From positions 1 through 50,362 of the forward strand of contig NZ_PXWG01000041.1 in NCBI RefSeq assembly GCF_003011965.1: a stretch of DNA of 50,362 nucleotides. Reading direction: 5' to 3'. Each line of letters opens with the position of its first letter. Position 1 is the stretch's first letter. Made by a program: the position numbers and the translations under genes. Below are positions 16,196 to 25,280 of this stretch, in pieces. This stretch comes from Streptosporangium nondiastaticum. Lineage in GTDB: Bacteria > Actinomycetota > Actinomycetes > Streptomycetales > Streptomycetaceae. The notes beneath the pieces were generated by a model. The model had not been told where the DNA came from, did not search any database, and saw only the letters and a list, made by a program, of their open reading frames with translations.

Positions 16196-17415
16196 ACGGG
16201 GAAGCGGCGGTGACGGAACGACTGCTGGAACGCGCCCGCGAGCTCCTCGCCGGCCACCCCGTCGTCGACGGCCACAACGACCTGCCCTGGGCGCTGCGCC
16301 AGCAGGTCCGCTACGACCTCGACCGGCGCGACATCGCCGCGGACCAGAGCGCCACCGGGCTCCACACCGACCTGCCGCGGCTGCGGGCCGGCGGGGTCGG
16401 CGCCCAGTTCTGGTCCGTGTACGTCCGCACCGACATGGCCGGCGACGAGGCCGTCAGCGCCACGCTCGAACAGATCGACGTCGTCCGCCAGCTGGTTGAC
16501 CGCTACCCCGGCGACCTGCGGCTCGCCCTCACCGCCGACGACATGGAGGCGGCCCGCGCCGAAGGGCGCATCGCCTCCCTGATGGGCGCCGAGGGCGGGC
16601 ACAGCATCAACTGCTCCCTGGCCACGCTGCGGGCGCTGCACCGGCTCGGCGTGCGCTACATGACCCTCACCCACAACGACAACATCCCGTGGGCCGACTC
16701 CGCGACCGACGTGCCCGCCGCCGGCGGGCTCACCCGCTTCGGCGAGGAGGTCGTGCGCGAGATGAACCGCGTCGGCATGCTCGTCGACCTCTCGCACGTC
16801 TCCGCCGACACGATGCGGGACGCGCTGCGCGTGAGCGAAGCGCCGGTGATCTTCTCGCACTCGTCGGCGCGGGCGGTCTGCGACCACCCGCGCAACGTGC
16901 CCGACGACGTGCTCGGCGCGCTCGCCGCGAACGGGGGCGTGGCCATGGCCACGTTCGTCCCCAAGTTCATCCTGCCGGCGGCCGTCGCCTGGACGCAGGC
17001 CGCCGACGAGAACCTGCGCGCGCACGGCCTCCACCACCTCGACACGTCGCCCCGGGCCATGGAACTGCACCGCGCCTTCGAGGCGGAGCGCCCGCGGCCG
17101 CTCGCCACGGCGTCGACGGTCGCCGACCACCTCGACCACATGCGCGAGGTCGCCGGCGTCGACCACATCGGCATCGGCGGCGACTTCGACGGCACGGCCT
17201 TCACCCCGGCCGACCTCGCCGACGTCGCCGGCTACCCCAACCTCATCGCCGAACTCCTGCGGCGCGGCTGGTCCGACGCGGACCTCGCCAAGCTGACGTG
17301 GAAGAACGCGGTACGGGTGCTGCGGGGCGCGGAGGACGTGGCGCGGGACGTCTCCGCGAAGCGGGGGCCTTCGATCGCGACGATCGACGCGCTGGACGGC
17401 CCGCCCGTGCGGTGA
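16192..17415 (+). CDS. Membrane dipeptidase family protein (peptidase M19)
   Basis: A 407-residue zinc dipeptidase of the renal dipeptidase family, hydrolysing dipeptides. Metal ligands are seen in VVDGHNDLPWALR (HxD), the bridging Glu in IASLMGAEGGHSI, and the His of VDLSHVS and IFSHSSARAVCDHPRN; IGGDFDG follows near the C-terminus. No signal peptide is visible, so it is probably cytoplasmic here. GTG 16192 overlaps the purE stop; GTG 16210 (VTERLLE) is an alternative start. Its place behind purEK seems to be a streptomycete habit, with no obvious metabolic link. Confidence 0.9.
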   Translation: MNGEAAVTERLLERARELLAGHPVVDGHNDLPWALRQQVRYDLDRRDIAADQSATGLHTDLPRLRAGGVGAQFWSVYVRTDMAGDEAVSATLEQIDVVRQLVDRYPGDLRLALTADDMEAARAEGRIASLMGAEGGHSINCSLATLRALHRLGVRYMTLTHNDNIPWADSATDVPAAGGLTRFGEEVVREMNRVGMLVDLSHVSADTMRDALRVSEAPVIFSHSSARAVCDHPRNVPDDVLGALAANGGVAMATFVPKFILPAAVAWTQAADENLRAHGLHHLDTSPRAMELHRAFEAERPRPLATASTVADHLDHMREVAGVDHIGIGGDFDGTAFTPADLADVAGYPNLIAELLRRGWSDADLAKLTWKNAVRVLRGAEDVARDVSAKRGPSIATIDALDGPPVR

Positions 17416-17745
17416 CCTGCGCCTTCACCGTGTGGTGAGGCCCGGCCTCACAGAATCCGCCGCCGCGGCGCGCAACCACCATGGTGCGGTCCGGCGGTGC
17501 CCTCCCGGGCTCAGCCCGGCCCGGCACCGCCGGTTTCGTCGTTTCGGTTGCTCGCCGTCGCGGCGGGAGAGAGGCCCCGGACCCACCCTTTCGCCGTTTC
17601 CCGGGGCGGTGCCCCGGACCCCGGGCGGGTGTGGTGAGGCCGAGCCTCACCTGTCCGCCGCCGCGGCGATCAGCCACAGCGAACGCGGTCCGGCGGTGCC
17701 GGACACCGCTCAGCCGACGCGGCGAGGGCAACCGGCGGCAAGCCG
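17416..17745. repeat. Palindrome-rich intergenic region with dispersed repeat units (family B)
   Basis: This 330-nt gap between convergent genes contains no gene. Hairpins GTGAGGCC/GGCCTCAC (17435-17451), GTGAGGC/GCCTCAC (17634-17650) and CCGGGGC/GCCCCGG (17601-17617) probably terminate transcription. A full family B palindrome (17456-17572) runs from a CCGCCGCCGCGGCG arm to CTCGCCGTCGCGGCGGG. A partial unit at 17654-17725 has GATCAGCCACAGCG, the complement of the CGTTGTGGCTGATC core seen near 49460 and 49680. The segments 17431-17520 and 17630-17715 are diverged direct repeats of each other. Confidence 0.7.
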
Positions 17746-19086
17746 TTACGCCCGCGGCCGCCCCATCGCGCGGAACGTCCAGCCCGCGTCACGCCACGCG
17801 GCGGCGTCCAGCGCGTTGCGGCCGTCGATCAGGTGGCGGTCCGCCACGACCGCGGCGACCGCCGCCGGGTCGAGCTCCCGGAACTCGCCCCACTCCGTGA
17901 GGTGCAGCACCACCCGCGCCCCCCGGCACGCCTCCAGCGCGCTCGGCGCGTAGGCGAGGGTGGGGAAGAGGCGGCGCGCGTTGTCCATGCCCTTCGGGTC
18001 GTAGACCGTGACCTGGCCGCCCTGCAGGTGGATCTGCCCGGCGACGTTGAGCGCGGGGGAGTCGCGGACGTCGTCCGAGTCGGGCTTGAACGTCGCGCCG
18101 AGGACGGCGACCCGCTGTCCGAGGAAGCTGCCGCCGACCGCCTCGCGCGCGAGCTCCACCATGTGCGCGCGGCGGCGCATGTTGATGGAGTCGACCTCGC
18201 GGAGGAAGGTCAGTGCCTGGTCGGCGCCGAGCTCGCCCGCCCGGGCCATGAAGGCGCGGATGTCCTTGGGCAGGCAACCGCCGCCGAAGCCGACGCCGGC
18301 GCGCAGGAACTTCTTGCCGATGCGGTCGTCGTGCCCTATGGCCTCGGCGAGCTTCACGACGTCGCCGTCGGCGGCCTCGCACACCTCGGCCATGGCGTTG
18401 ATGAACGAGATCTTCGTGGCGAGGAAGGAGTTCGCGGCGGTCTTGACCAGCTCGGCGGTCGGGTAGTCGGCGACGACGAAGGGCGTGCCCTCCCCGATCG
18501 GCCCGGCGTAGACCTCGCGCAGCAGCTTCTCGCCGTGCTCGCCGGCGACGCCGACGACGATGCGGTCGGGGTGCAGGGTGTCCTGGACGGCGAAGCCCTC
18601 GCGCAGGAACTCGGGGTTCCAGGCCAGCTCGACGTCGTCGCCGGCGGGGGCCAGCTCGGCGAGGAGCCGGGCGAGCCGGGCGGCGCTGCCGACCGGGACG
18701 GTGGACTTGCCGACGACGAGCGCGGGCCGGTGCAGCACGGCGGCGAGGGAGGTGACGGCGGCGTCGACGTAGGACATGTCGCACGCGTACTCGCCGTGCT
18801 TCTGCGGGGTGTTCACGCAGACGAAGTGGACGTCGCCGAACTCGCCGACCTCCTCCCAGGAGGTCGTGAAGCGCAGCCGCCCGGTCGAGCCCTCCAGCCC
18901 GGCCACGTGCTTCTGCAGCAGCTCCTCCAGCCCCGGCTCGTACATCGGGACCCTGCCGCGACCGAGCATCTCGATCTTCCCGGGGTCCACGTCGAGGCCC
19001 AGCACCTCGAAGCCGAGCTCGGCCATGGCCGCGGCGTGGGTCGCGCCGAGGTAGCCGGTGCCGATCACGGTGATCCTGGGGGCCAT
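17746..19086 (-). CDS. UDP-glucose/GDP-mannose dehydrogenase family protein (UDP-glucose 6-dehydrogenase)
   Basis: A 446-residue NAD-dependent sugar-nucleotide dehydrogenase, most likely oxidising UDP-glucose to UDP-glucuronate for envelope polymers. The N-terminal Rossmann motif is GTGYLG (residues 9-14), the active-site Lys is K215 in ELVKTAANSF, and the catalytic Cys is C271 in GFGGGCLPKD. The C-terminal nucleotide domain has VAVLGATFKPDSDDVRDSP. Start ATG 19086 is preceded by GGAG. The fit to UDP-glucose rather than GDP-mannose rests on overall similarity and is not decisive. It stands alone, divergent from the acyl-CoA dehydrogenase. Confidence 0.92.
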   Translation of the reverse strand: MAPRITVIGTGYLGATHAAAMAELGFEVLGLDVDPGKIEMLGRGRVPMYEPGLEELLQKHVAGLEGSTGRLRFTTSWEEVGEFGDVHFVCVNTPQKHGEYACDMSYVDAAVTSLAAVLHRPALVVGKSTVPVGSAARLARLLAELAPAGDDVELAWNPEFLREGFAVQDTLHPDRIVVGVAGEHGEKLLREVYAGPIGEGTPFVVADYPTAELVKTAANSFLATKISFINAMAEVCEAADGDVVKLAEAIGHDDRIGKKFLRAGVGFGGGCLPKDIRAFMARAGELGADQALTFLREVDSINMRRRAHMVELAREAVGGSFLGQRVAVLGATFKPDSDDVRDSPALNVAGQIHLQGGQVTVYDPKGMDNARRLFPTLAYAPSALEACRGARVVLHLTEWGEFRELDPAAVAAVVADRHLIDGRNALDAAAWRDAGWTFRAMGRPRA

Positions 19087-19233
19087 GCGTGCTCCATGTG
19101 CTGACGGGCGGGACTGCGGTGCCCGAGCATAGTCGGGCCCCGACCAGGGAAGGAGCGGGGTGATGCGCCGCGGCGGCGGGTGCGGCGCGGCGCTGTCGGC
19201 AAGCTCACGTAGTCCGTGTCCGGGGGCCGCCCC

Positions 19234-19262
19234 TAGAATCTGGGTTACTAAACGGTAGTTAA
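19234..19262 (+). promoter_or_regulatory. Promoter and candidate TetR-type operator of the acyl-CoA dehydrogenase gene
   Basis: A -10-like TAGAAT (19234-19239) is followed by TTACTAAACGGTAGTTAA (19245-19262), in which ACTA and TAGT are symmetrical around a 5-nt centre. The inverted repeat covers the expected transcription start, the position of a repressor site. Regulators of fatty-acid degradation genes are commonly TetR proteins, so fatty-acid control is plausible but inferred. Confidence 0.4.
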
Positions 19263-19280
19263 CTCTCAGGGGAGTACGCC

Positions 19281-20441
19281 TTGGCGGGAAACACGGACTT
19301 CGACCTCTACCGGCCGTCCGAGGAGCACGACGAGCTGCGCAAGGTCGTGCGCCAGCTCGCCGAGGAGAAGATCGCCCCGCACGCCGCCGCGGTGGACGAG
19401 GAGGCCCGCTTCCCGCAGGAGGCCCTGGACGCCCTCGTCGCCACGGACCTGCACGCGGTGCACGTCCCCGAGGAGTACGGCGGCGCCGGTGCGGACGCCC
19501 TCGCCACGGTGATCGTCATCGAGGAGGTCGCCCGCGTCTGCGTGTCGTCCTCGCTGATCCCCGCGGTCAACAAGCTCGGTTCGCTGCCGGTGATCCTCTC
19601 CGGCTCCGAGGAGCTGAAGAAGAAGTACATGGGCCCGCTCGCCAAGGGCGACGCGATGTTCTCGTACTGCCTCAGCGAGCCCGACGCCGGCTCGGACGCG
19701 GCCGGCATGAAGACCCGCGCCGTGCGCGACGGCGACTTCTGGGTCCTCAACGGCGTCAAGCGCTGGATCACCAACGCCGGCGTCTCCGAGTACTACACGG
19801 TCATGGCCGTGACCGACCCCGAGAAGCGCTCCAAGGGCATCTCGGCCTTCGTCGTCGAGAAGGGCGACGAGGGCGTCTCCTTCGGCGCCCCGGAGAAGAA
19901 GCTCGGCATCAAGGGCTCCCCGACCCGCGAGGTCTACCTCGACAACGTCCGCATCCCCGCCGACCGCATGATCGGCGCCGAGGGCACGGGCTTCGCCACC
20001 GCGATGAAGACCCTGGACCACACCCGCATCACCATCGCCGCCCAGGCGCTCGGCGTCGCCCAGGGCGCGCTGGACTACGCCAAGGGCTACGTCCAGGAGC
20101 GCAAGCAGTTCGGCAAGCCGATCGCCGACTTCCAGGGCGTCCAGTTCATGCTCGCCGACATGGCGATGAAGATCGAGGCCGCCCGCCAGCTCACCTACGC
20201 GGCGGCCGCCAAGTCCGAGCGCGGCGACGCCGACCTCACGTTCCAGGGCGCGGCCGCCAAGTGCTTCGCCTCGGACGTCGCCATGGAGGTCACCACGGAC
20301 GCCGTCCAGCTCCTCGGCGGCTACGGCTACACCCGTGACTACCCGGTGGAGCGCATGATGCGCGACGCCAAGATCACGCAGATTTATGAAGGCACGAACC
20401 AGGTCCAGCGCATCGTCATGGCGCGCAACCTGCCGAAGTAG
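19281..20441 (+). CDS. Acyl-CoA dehydrogenase
   Basis: A 386-residue flavoenzyme catalysing the first alpha,beta-oxidation of an acyl-CoA and passing electrons to ETF. The FAD/substrate segment MFSYCLSEPDAGSDAAGMKT, the domain motif TRITIAAQALGVAQGALDYA and the catalytic Glu370 in IYEGTNQVQRIVMARNL mark it as a short/branched or medium-chain type. The start is TTG 19281, with AGGGGAG 6 nt upstream. It is a single gene, divergent from the UDP-glucose dehydrogenase, followed by a strong hairpin. Confidence 0.93.
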   Translation: MAGNTDFDLYRPSEEHDELRKVVRQLAEEKIAPHAAAVDEEARFPQEALDALVATDLHAVHVPEEYGGAGADALATVIVIEEVARVCVSSSLIPAVNKLGSLPVILSGSEELKKKYMGPLAKGDAMFSYCLSEPDAGSDAAGMKTRAVRDGDFWVLNGVKRWITNAGVSEYYTVMAVTDPEKRSKGISAFVVEKGDEGVSFGAPEKKLGIKGSPTREVYLDNVRIPADRMIGAEGTGFATAMKTLDHTRITIAAQALGVAQGALDYAKGYVQERKQFGKPIADFQGVQFMLADMAMKIEAARQLTYAAAAKSERGDADLTFQGAAAKCFASDVAMEVTTDAVQLLGGYGYTRDYPVERMMRDAKITQIYEGTNQVQRIVMARNLPK

Positions 20442-20482
20442 CCCGGCAGGGCGGGCCTCCATCGGGCGGTACGTCCGGGGCC

Positions 20483-20540
20483 GGGCCGGTTCGGCACCGC
20501 CGGTCGCCACCGTCGTGGCTGAGCGCCGTTGCGGCGGGTT
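20483..20540 (+). repeat. Family B repeat, half unit
   Basis: GTTCGGCACCGCCGGT and GTCGTGGCTGAGCGCCGT followed by GCGGCGGG match the right half of the family B palindromes at 49355-49508, 49576-49729 and 17456-17572. Confidence 0.6.
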
Positions 20541-20566
20541 GAAAGGTGCGGGGCACCTTTCAACCC
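20536..20566 (+). terminator. Hairpin terminator downstream of the acyl-CoA dehydrogenase
   Basis: A perfect 14-bp stem (left arm GGGTTGAAAGGTGC) with a 3-nt loop ggg. It begins within the end of the family B half unit and lies ~95 nt after the stop. Confidence 0.65.
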
Positions 20567-20672
20567 CCGTGGGTACATGCCCGTACGGCCGTACATCGCT
20601 GGCGGGCGGGCTCCCAGGGGCCGATCCTTACGACGAGGACGCCCTGACCGCCCGCCGCCTGGAGGCACCGTC

Positions 20673-21476
20673 ATGCCCGACGTCACCGGCCCGTACGCGC
20701 CCGGCACCCCCTGCTGGGTGGACCTCATGGTTCCCGACCAGCAGGCGGCGCTCGACTTCTACCGCGACCTGTTCGGCTGGCAGGGGCAGGTCGGGCCGCC
20801 GGAGACCGGTGGGTACGCGGTCTGCGAGCTGGACGGCAAGCCCGTCGCCGGGATCATGGCGGCGATGAACCCGGACGGCAGCAAGCCGGACCCGATGCCG
20901 CCGGCCGTGTGGACCACCTACCTGGCGACCGCGGACGTTGACGCCACGCAGTCCCGGATCGTCAGCAACGGCGGCACGGTGATGATGCCCGCCATGGACG
21001 TCATGACCATCGGCCGGATGGCCGTGGCCTCCGACCCGACGGGCGCCGTCTTCGGGCTGTGGCAGGCGCGCGACTTCGCCGGCGCGAAGGTCGTCAACGA
21101 GCCCGGTGCCGTGATCTGGAACGAGCTCAACACCAGCGACACCGCCACCGCCTCCGGCTTCTACGCCAGCGCGCTCGGCATCAAGGCGACCCCCATGGAA
21201 GGGGCCACCGGCTACTTCTCGCTGGAGGTCGACGGCCGCATGGTCGGCGGCCTGCAGGGGCTCGCGAACATCGAGGGCATGCCCGAGGACGCGCCCTCGC
21301 ACTGGCTGACGTACTTCTCCGTGGACGACACCGACAGCACCGTCGACGCGCTGGTGCGCGCCGGCGGCAACGTCCTCAAGCCGCCGTTCGACATGATGGC
21401 GGGCCGGATGGCCGTCGTGCAGGACCCGCAGGGCGCGCCGTTCGCGGTCATCAACGCCTCGGAGCCCGCGAAGTGA
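20673..21476 (+). CDS. VOC-family (glyoxalase-like) two-domain protein
   Basis: A 267-residue protein with two vicinal-oxygen-chelate domains in tandem (about 10-130 and 140-263), each starting with the typical CWVDLMVPDQQAALDFYRDL or VIWNELNTSDTATASGFYAS and ending DPTGAVFGLWQ or DPQGAPFAVIN. VOC proteins bind small metabolites or antibiotics and may be dioxygenases, isomerases or binding proteins; the reaction here cannot be told. ATG 20673 has GGAGG 8 nt upstream. It is convergent with the first LCP gene, with only 12 nt between them. Confidence 0.85.
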   Translation: MPDVTGPYAPGTPCWVDLMVPDQQAALDFYRDLFGWQGQVGPPETGGYAVCELDGKPVAGIMAAMNPDGSKPDPMPPAVWTTYLATADVDATQSRIVSNGGTVMMPAMDVMTIGRMAVASDPTGAVFGLWQARDFAGAKVVNEPGAVIWNELNTSDTATASGFYASALGIKATPMEGATGYFSLEVDGRMVGGLQGLANIEGMPEDAPSHWLTYFSVDDTDSTVDALVRAGGNVLKPPFDMMAGRMAVVQDPQGAPFAVINASEPAK

Positions 21477-21488
21477 CCCCGCGGGGCG

Positions 21489-22814
21489 TCACTTGTCGGA
21501 GACCGTGACCTTCTCGTCCTTCTTCAGCTGCCCGAAGAGCTGGTTGGCCTTGGTCATGTCCCACTTCACGGCCACGCCGTCGCTGGGCGTGGGCAGGTTC
21601 GGGTTGGCGATCGGCACGGTCATCTGCTTGCCGTCGCCGCCCGTGACGCCCTTCATCGCCCAGAACATGTCCATCAGGTCGAACAGGCCCATGTCCTTGT
21701 CGACGATGAGCGTGTCGAGCCCCGAGCCGATCACCGGGTAGAGGCGGAAGGGGTTGAGGACGGTCGACGGCGAGGCGGCCTGCTTCGCGAGCGTGTTCAG
21801 GAACTTCTGCTGGTTGCGCATCCGGCCCAGGTCCTGGTCGGCCTCCTGGTGGCGCTGGCGGACGAAGGCCAGCGACTGGGCGCCGTTCAGCTCCTGGCAG
21901 CCCGCCTTGAAGTCCGCGCCCGAGTCCCGGTCCTTCAGCGGCTTGTCCAGGCACATCTCCACGCCGCCCAGCGCGTCGACCAGGTTCCGGAAGCCGCCGA
22001 AGCCGATCTCCGCGTAGTGGTCGATGTGCAGGCCCGTGTTGAACTCGATCGTCTGCGCGAGCAGCTCCGGGCCGCCGTCCGAGTACGCCTGGTTGAGCTT
22101 GTGGGTGGACTTCGGGAAGCGCTTGCCGGACTTCTGGCCCGTGAAGGCCGGGATCGTGACGTACGAGTCGCGCGGCAGGCTCAGCATCGTGGTGCCGTTG
22201 TCGCCCGTGTGCAGGATCATCATCGAGTCGGTGCGCTTGCCGTCCGCCGACCCCGTGTGCAGTTCCTTCTTGTCCTCGTCGGACAGGCCCTCGCGGCTGT
22301 CGGAACCGACGATCAGGTAGTTCGTGCCCGCGCCCTCCGCCGGCCGGTCCTTCACCTTGCTCAGGTCCACTTCGGTGCGAAGCTTCGAGTCGGCCCAGAA
22401 GTACGTGCCGACCGAGACCACCAGCAGCACGCCGAGGAGGGTCACCAGGCCGACCGTGATGCGCTTGCGCCAGTTCGGGGGCGTGGTGCGCCGGGGACGG
22501 CCGCCGGTGCCGGGGCCCGCGGGGCCGCCGGGACCGCCCGGCCCGTTCGGGGCGCCGCGGCCGTAGACCTGTCCGGTGTTGTACCCGTCACCGTCGTGGC
22601 GGCCGTAGCCGTCACCGGGGCCGCCCTGGCCGACGACGCGGTGGCCGCCGGCGACCGGGGCCCCGTCGTAACCCTGGGGCGGGCTGTACTGCTGCGGCGG
22701 CACGGGACGCCGTACGTGCGGCATGGCGCGCGCGCCCTCGGGCTCCGCGCCCGCGCTGCCGCGCCCGTACGCCTGCCGACGGTCCTCGCTCCGCCCTCCG
22801 GGCCAATCACTCAT
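21489..22814 (-). CDS. LytR-CpsA-Psr (LCP) family protein 1
   Basis: A 441-residue membrane enzyme expected to transfer wall glycopolymers from lipid carriers to peptidoglycan outside the cell. A long Gly/Pro-rich cytoplasmic N-terminus (~1-105) is followed by one membrane helix (ITVGLVTLLGVLLVVSVGTYF) and the LCP domain: GSDSRE, SLPRDSYVTIP, HKLNQAYSDGGPELL and FVRQRHQEADQDLGRMRNQQ, with all the usual Arg/Asp positions. No C-terminal LytR_C domain is seen. The start at 22814 (MSDWPGG) lacks a Shine-Dalgarno; a CACACT -10 lies 7 nt upstream, so it could be leaderless. It is divergent from the thioesterase. Confidence 0.92.
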   Translation of the reverse strand: MSDWPGGRSEDRRQAYGRGSAGAEPEGARAMPHVRRPVPPQQYSPPQGYDGAPVAGGHRVVGQGGPGDGYGRHDGDGYNTGQVYGRGAPNGPGGPGGPAGPGTGGRPRRTTPPNWRKRITVGLVTLLGVLLVVSVGTYFWADSKLRTEVDLSKVKDRPAEGAGTNYLIVGSDSREGLSDEDKKELHTGSADGKRTDSMMILHTGDNGTTMLSLPRDSYVTIPAFTGQKSGKRFPKSTHKLNQAYSDGGPELLAQTIEFNTGLHIDHYAEIGFGGFRNLVDALGGVEMCLDKPLKDRDSGADFKAGCQELNGAQSLAFVRQRHQEADQDLGRMRNQQKFLNTLAKQAASPSTVLNPFRLYPVIGSGLDTLIVDKDMGLFDLMDMFWAMKGVTGGDGKQMTVPIANPNLPTPSDGVAVKWDMTKANQLFGQLKKDEKVTVSDK

Positions 22815-22932
22815 GCAGGAAGTGTGCCCCCTGGGCGAATGGACCGGCCGGTCGGCTACGGGTTCGGGGCACCCCTGTTGCAGAGCTGATGCAATCGTCC
22901 GCCCCGCACGCACCCGGCATACAGTGGTGGAC

Positions 22933-23481
22933 ATGACCATTCAGGACCGGAGCCCGGAGCAGCAGACAGCCGGCAAGCCGACCTCCGCCGCCCGCACCAC
23001 CCTCTCGCACATCATGACGGGCAGCGACACCAATCTGCTGGGCACCGTCCACGGCGGCGTGATCATGAAGCTGGTGGACGACGTCGCCGGCGCCGTCGCC
23101 GGCCGGCACTCCGGAGGTCCTGCGGTCACCGCCTCCATGGACGAGATGGCCTTCCTGGAGCCGGTCCGGGTGGGCGACCTCGTGCATGTGAAGGCCCAGG
23201 TCAACTGGACCGGGCGGTCCTCCATGGAGGTCGGCGTCCGGGTGCTCGCCGAGCGCTGGAACGAGTCGACGCCCGCGGTCCAGGTCGGCAGCGCGTACCT
23301 CGTCTTCGCGGCCGTCGACGAGAACGGCAAGCCCCGGCCCGTGCCGCCGGTGCTCCCCGAGACGGAGAAGGACCGGCGCCGCTACCAGGAGGCCCAGATC
23401 CGCCGGACGCACCGCCTCGCGCGGCGCCGCGCGATCAAGGAGCTCCGGGACGCGCGGGCCGCCGAGGGCATCGAGGACTGA
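22933..23481 (+). CDS. Acyl-CoA thioesterase (hotdog fold)
   Basis: A 182-residue BACH-type hotdog protein hydrolysing acyl-CoA thioesters. The signature NLLGTVHGGVIMKLVDDVAG with the active-site Asp region, then VTASMDEMAFLEPVRVGDLV, are clear; a basic Arg-rich helix ends the protein. ATG 22933 follows TACAGT (22920-22925) by 7 nt with no good ribosome site, consistent with a leaderless message. It sits between two LCP genes without obvious functional link. Confidence 0.9.
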   Translation: MTIQDRSPEQQTAGKPTSAARTTLSHIMTGSDTNLLGTVHGGVIMKLVDDVAGAVAGRHSGGPAVTASMDEMAFLEPVRVGDLVHVKAQVNWTGRSSMEVGVRVLAERWNESTPAVQVGSAYLVFAAVDENGKPRPVPPVLPETEKDRRRYQEAQIRRTHRLARRRAIKELRDARAAEGIED

Positions 23482-23502
23482 CCCTCCCCCCGCCGGCCCC
23501 GG

Positions 23503-25032
23503 CTACACCAGGCTCTTCTCCGGGCACAGCACCTTGTCCCCGGACACCGCCCCCGGCCGCTGCGCCCGCGGAGGCTGCGGCTTCACCGGGGTCCCGGGGC
23601 TCACCGGTGCCACCGTCCTGAAGTCCGTGCCCACCGTCACCTTCATCAGAGGCCCCTGTCCCGCCACGGGCCGGAGCTCCGCGTCCGGCAGGGCCGCGGC
23701 CAGCGTCCGGACCGCGTGGTCCCAGTGCGGGTCGTACTCGATCACCGTGCGCCGCACCGCCGGCCCCGCCGCGTCCGCGGGCAGCCCGGTCGTGGCGAAG
23801 CCCATGGCCCGCAGCGCGCGGTCCGTCTCGCGGGCGAGGCCCCGCCGGCCGGAGCCGTTGTAGACCTGGATGCGGATCTGCCCCGGCGCCGCCTCCGGCA
23901 CCGAGGGCGACGGCGAGGGGGAGGCCGGCAGCGCGGGCCCCGGCACCGGCGGCTTCGCGTCGTGGGCCTGCCGCTGCGGCCGGGCCGTCGCCAGCGGCCG
24001 GTCGTCCCGTACGGACTCGAAGAGGCGCCCGGCCGCGGCGTCGTCCCACTTCACCGTCGAGCCGACCCGCGGCACGGGAAAGTTCGCGGAGACCACCGGC
24101 ACCGACACGAACTCCGCCGACGCCGGCGACAGGTTCTTCATCGCCCGGCCGAGCCCGATCAGCGTCTCGCCGTCGAAGCCCCGGTCCGCCCGCACCGAGC
24201 CCAGCAGCGTCGCGGCGAGCTGCTGGAACTTCACGGGGTTCAGCAGCGCCCCGCCGTCCGTCGCCGTGTGCAGGAGCGCGGCGAGGAAGCGCTGCTGCCG
24301 CTGCATCCGGCCCAGGTCGGAGGCCCCGTCGAGGTGGCGGGAGCGGACGTACTGCAGGGCCTGCCCGCCGTTGAGGGTGCTCGTGCCGGGCGGCAGGTCG
24401 AGCCCGCTGTACGGGTCCTTCAGCGGCCGCGCCGAGCACACCTGCACGCCGCCCACCACGTCCACGGTCCGCATGAAGCTGATGAAGTCGACCTCCAGGT
24501 AATGATCCACGTGCACGCCGGTGAGCTGCTCCACGGTCCGTACGGTGAGCCCGGGCCCGCCCTCGGCGTAGGCGGCGTTCAGCTTCTGCGGGTGGGCGGG
24601 GCGCGGCCGGCCCGCCCGGTCGACGTGCGCCGGGATCTCGGCGTAGCTGTCGCGCGGCAGGCTGATCACAGAGACCCGGTCGCGGGCGGCGGACAGGTGC
24701 AGCAGCATCACCGTGTCCGTGCAGTGGCAGGCCGCACCGCCCAGGTGATAGCGCTCCCGCTCCGCGGGGTCGAGCCGGTCCCGGGCGTCGGTGCCCACGA
24801 GCAGGATGTTCATGCCCTTGCTGGCCACGACGGGCGGCCGGTTCGACAGGCCGCGGAAGGGGTCCACGCGGTCGATGCGGTGGTCGATGCCCGTCATGAC
24901 CGCGTGCCCGAGGCCGCTCGCCGCCAGGACGACCGCCGCGCCGCACACGGCGAGGCGCAGTCCCCAGCGCGGCCGGCGGGGCGCGCTGTGGCGGGCCCGG
25001 GACGGGGACGGGCTCTCCTCCGGTGCGGTCAT
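23503..25032 (-). CDS. LCP family protein 2 with C-terminal LytR_C domain
   Basis: A 509-residue LCP transferase. Short basic N-terminus, membrane helix (~31-50), LCP catalytic domain with GTDARD, SLPRDSYAEIP, PQKLNAAYAEGGPGL and YVRSRHLDGASDLGRMQRQQ. A Pro-rich linker leads to a LytR_C domain (IRIQVYNGSGRRGLA, ~400-485), thought to bind wall components. ATG 25032 has GGAGG at 6-nt spacing, so the longer open frame (to 25158) is rejected. An unusual CHC pair lies at AACHCTDTVML. It is convergent with the thioesterase and divergent from the glycosyltransferase. Confidence 0.93.
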   Translation of the reverse strand: MTAPEESPSPSRARHSAPRRPRWGLRLAVCGAAVVLAASGLGHAVMTGIDHRIDRVDPFRGLSNRPPVVASKGMNILLVGTDARDRLDPAERERYHLGGAACHCTDTVMLLHLSAARDRVSVISLPRDSYAEIPAHVDRAGRPRPAHPQKLNAAYAEGGPGLTVRTVEQLTGVHVDHYLEVDFISFMRTVDVVGGVQVCSARPLKDPYSGLDLPPGTSTLNGGQALQYVRSRHLDGASDLGRMQRQQRFLAALLHTATDGGALLNPVKFQQLAATLLGSVRADRGFDGETLIGLGRAMKNLSPASAEFVSVPVVSANFPVPRVGSTVKWDDAAAGRLFESVRDDRPLATARPQRQAHDAKPPVPGPALPASPSPSPSVPEAAPGQIRIQVYNGSGRRGLARETDRALRAMGFATTGLPADAAGPAVRRTVIEYDPHWDHAVRTLAAALPDAELRPVAGQGPLMKVTVGTDFRTVAPVSPGTPVKPQPPRAQRPGAVSGDKVLCPEKSLV

Positions 25033-25280
25033 GGCGGGCCTCCACGGGCGGACGGGCTCGGACAGGGGGCCGGGACCGGCGGAACGGCCGGACGGGCCGG
25101 CGGGCCGGAACAGGGAGGGCAAACGTAGGCCAATACGATCAGCAGCCCGCGTGTCCACGCCGTCCGGACGCCCGCTGCCACCCGGGCGGGAGCGTCCGTT
25201 CCGCCATTAGCGGTAACGTGACGGACGACTCCGTCGGCTTCCCCCATCCGTCCGGGGGGACCCCGTATCCCCGAGGAACC

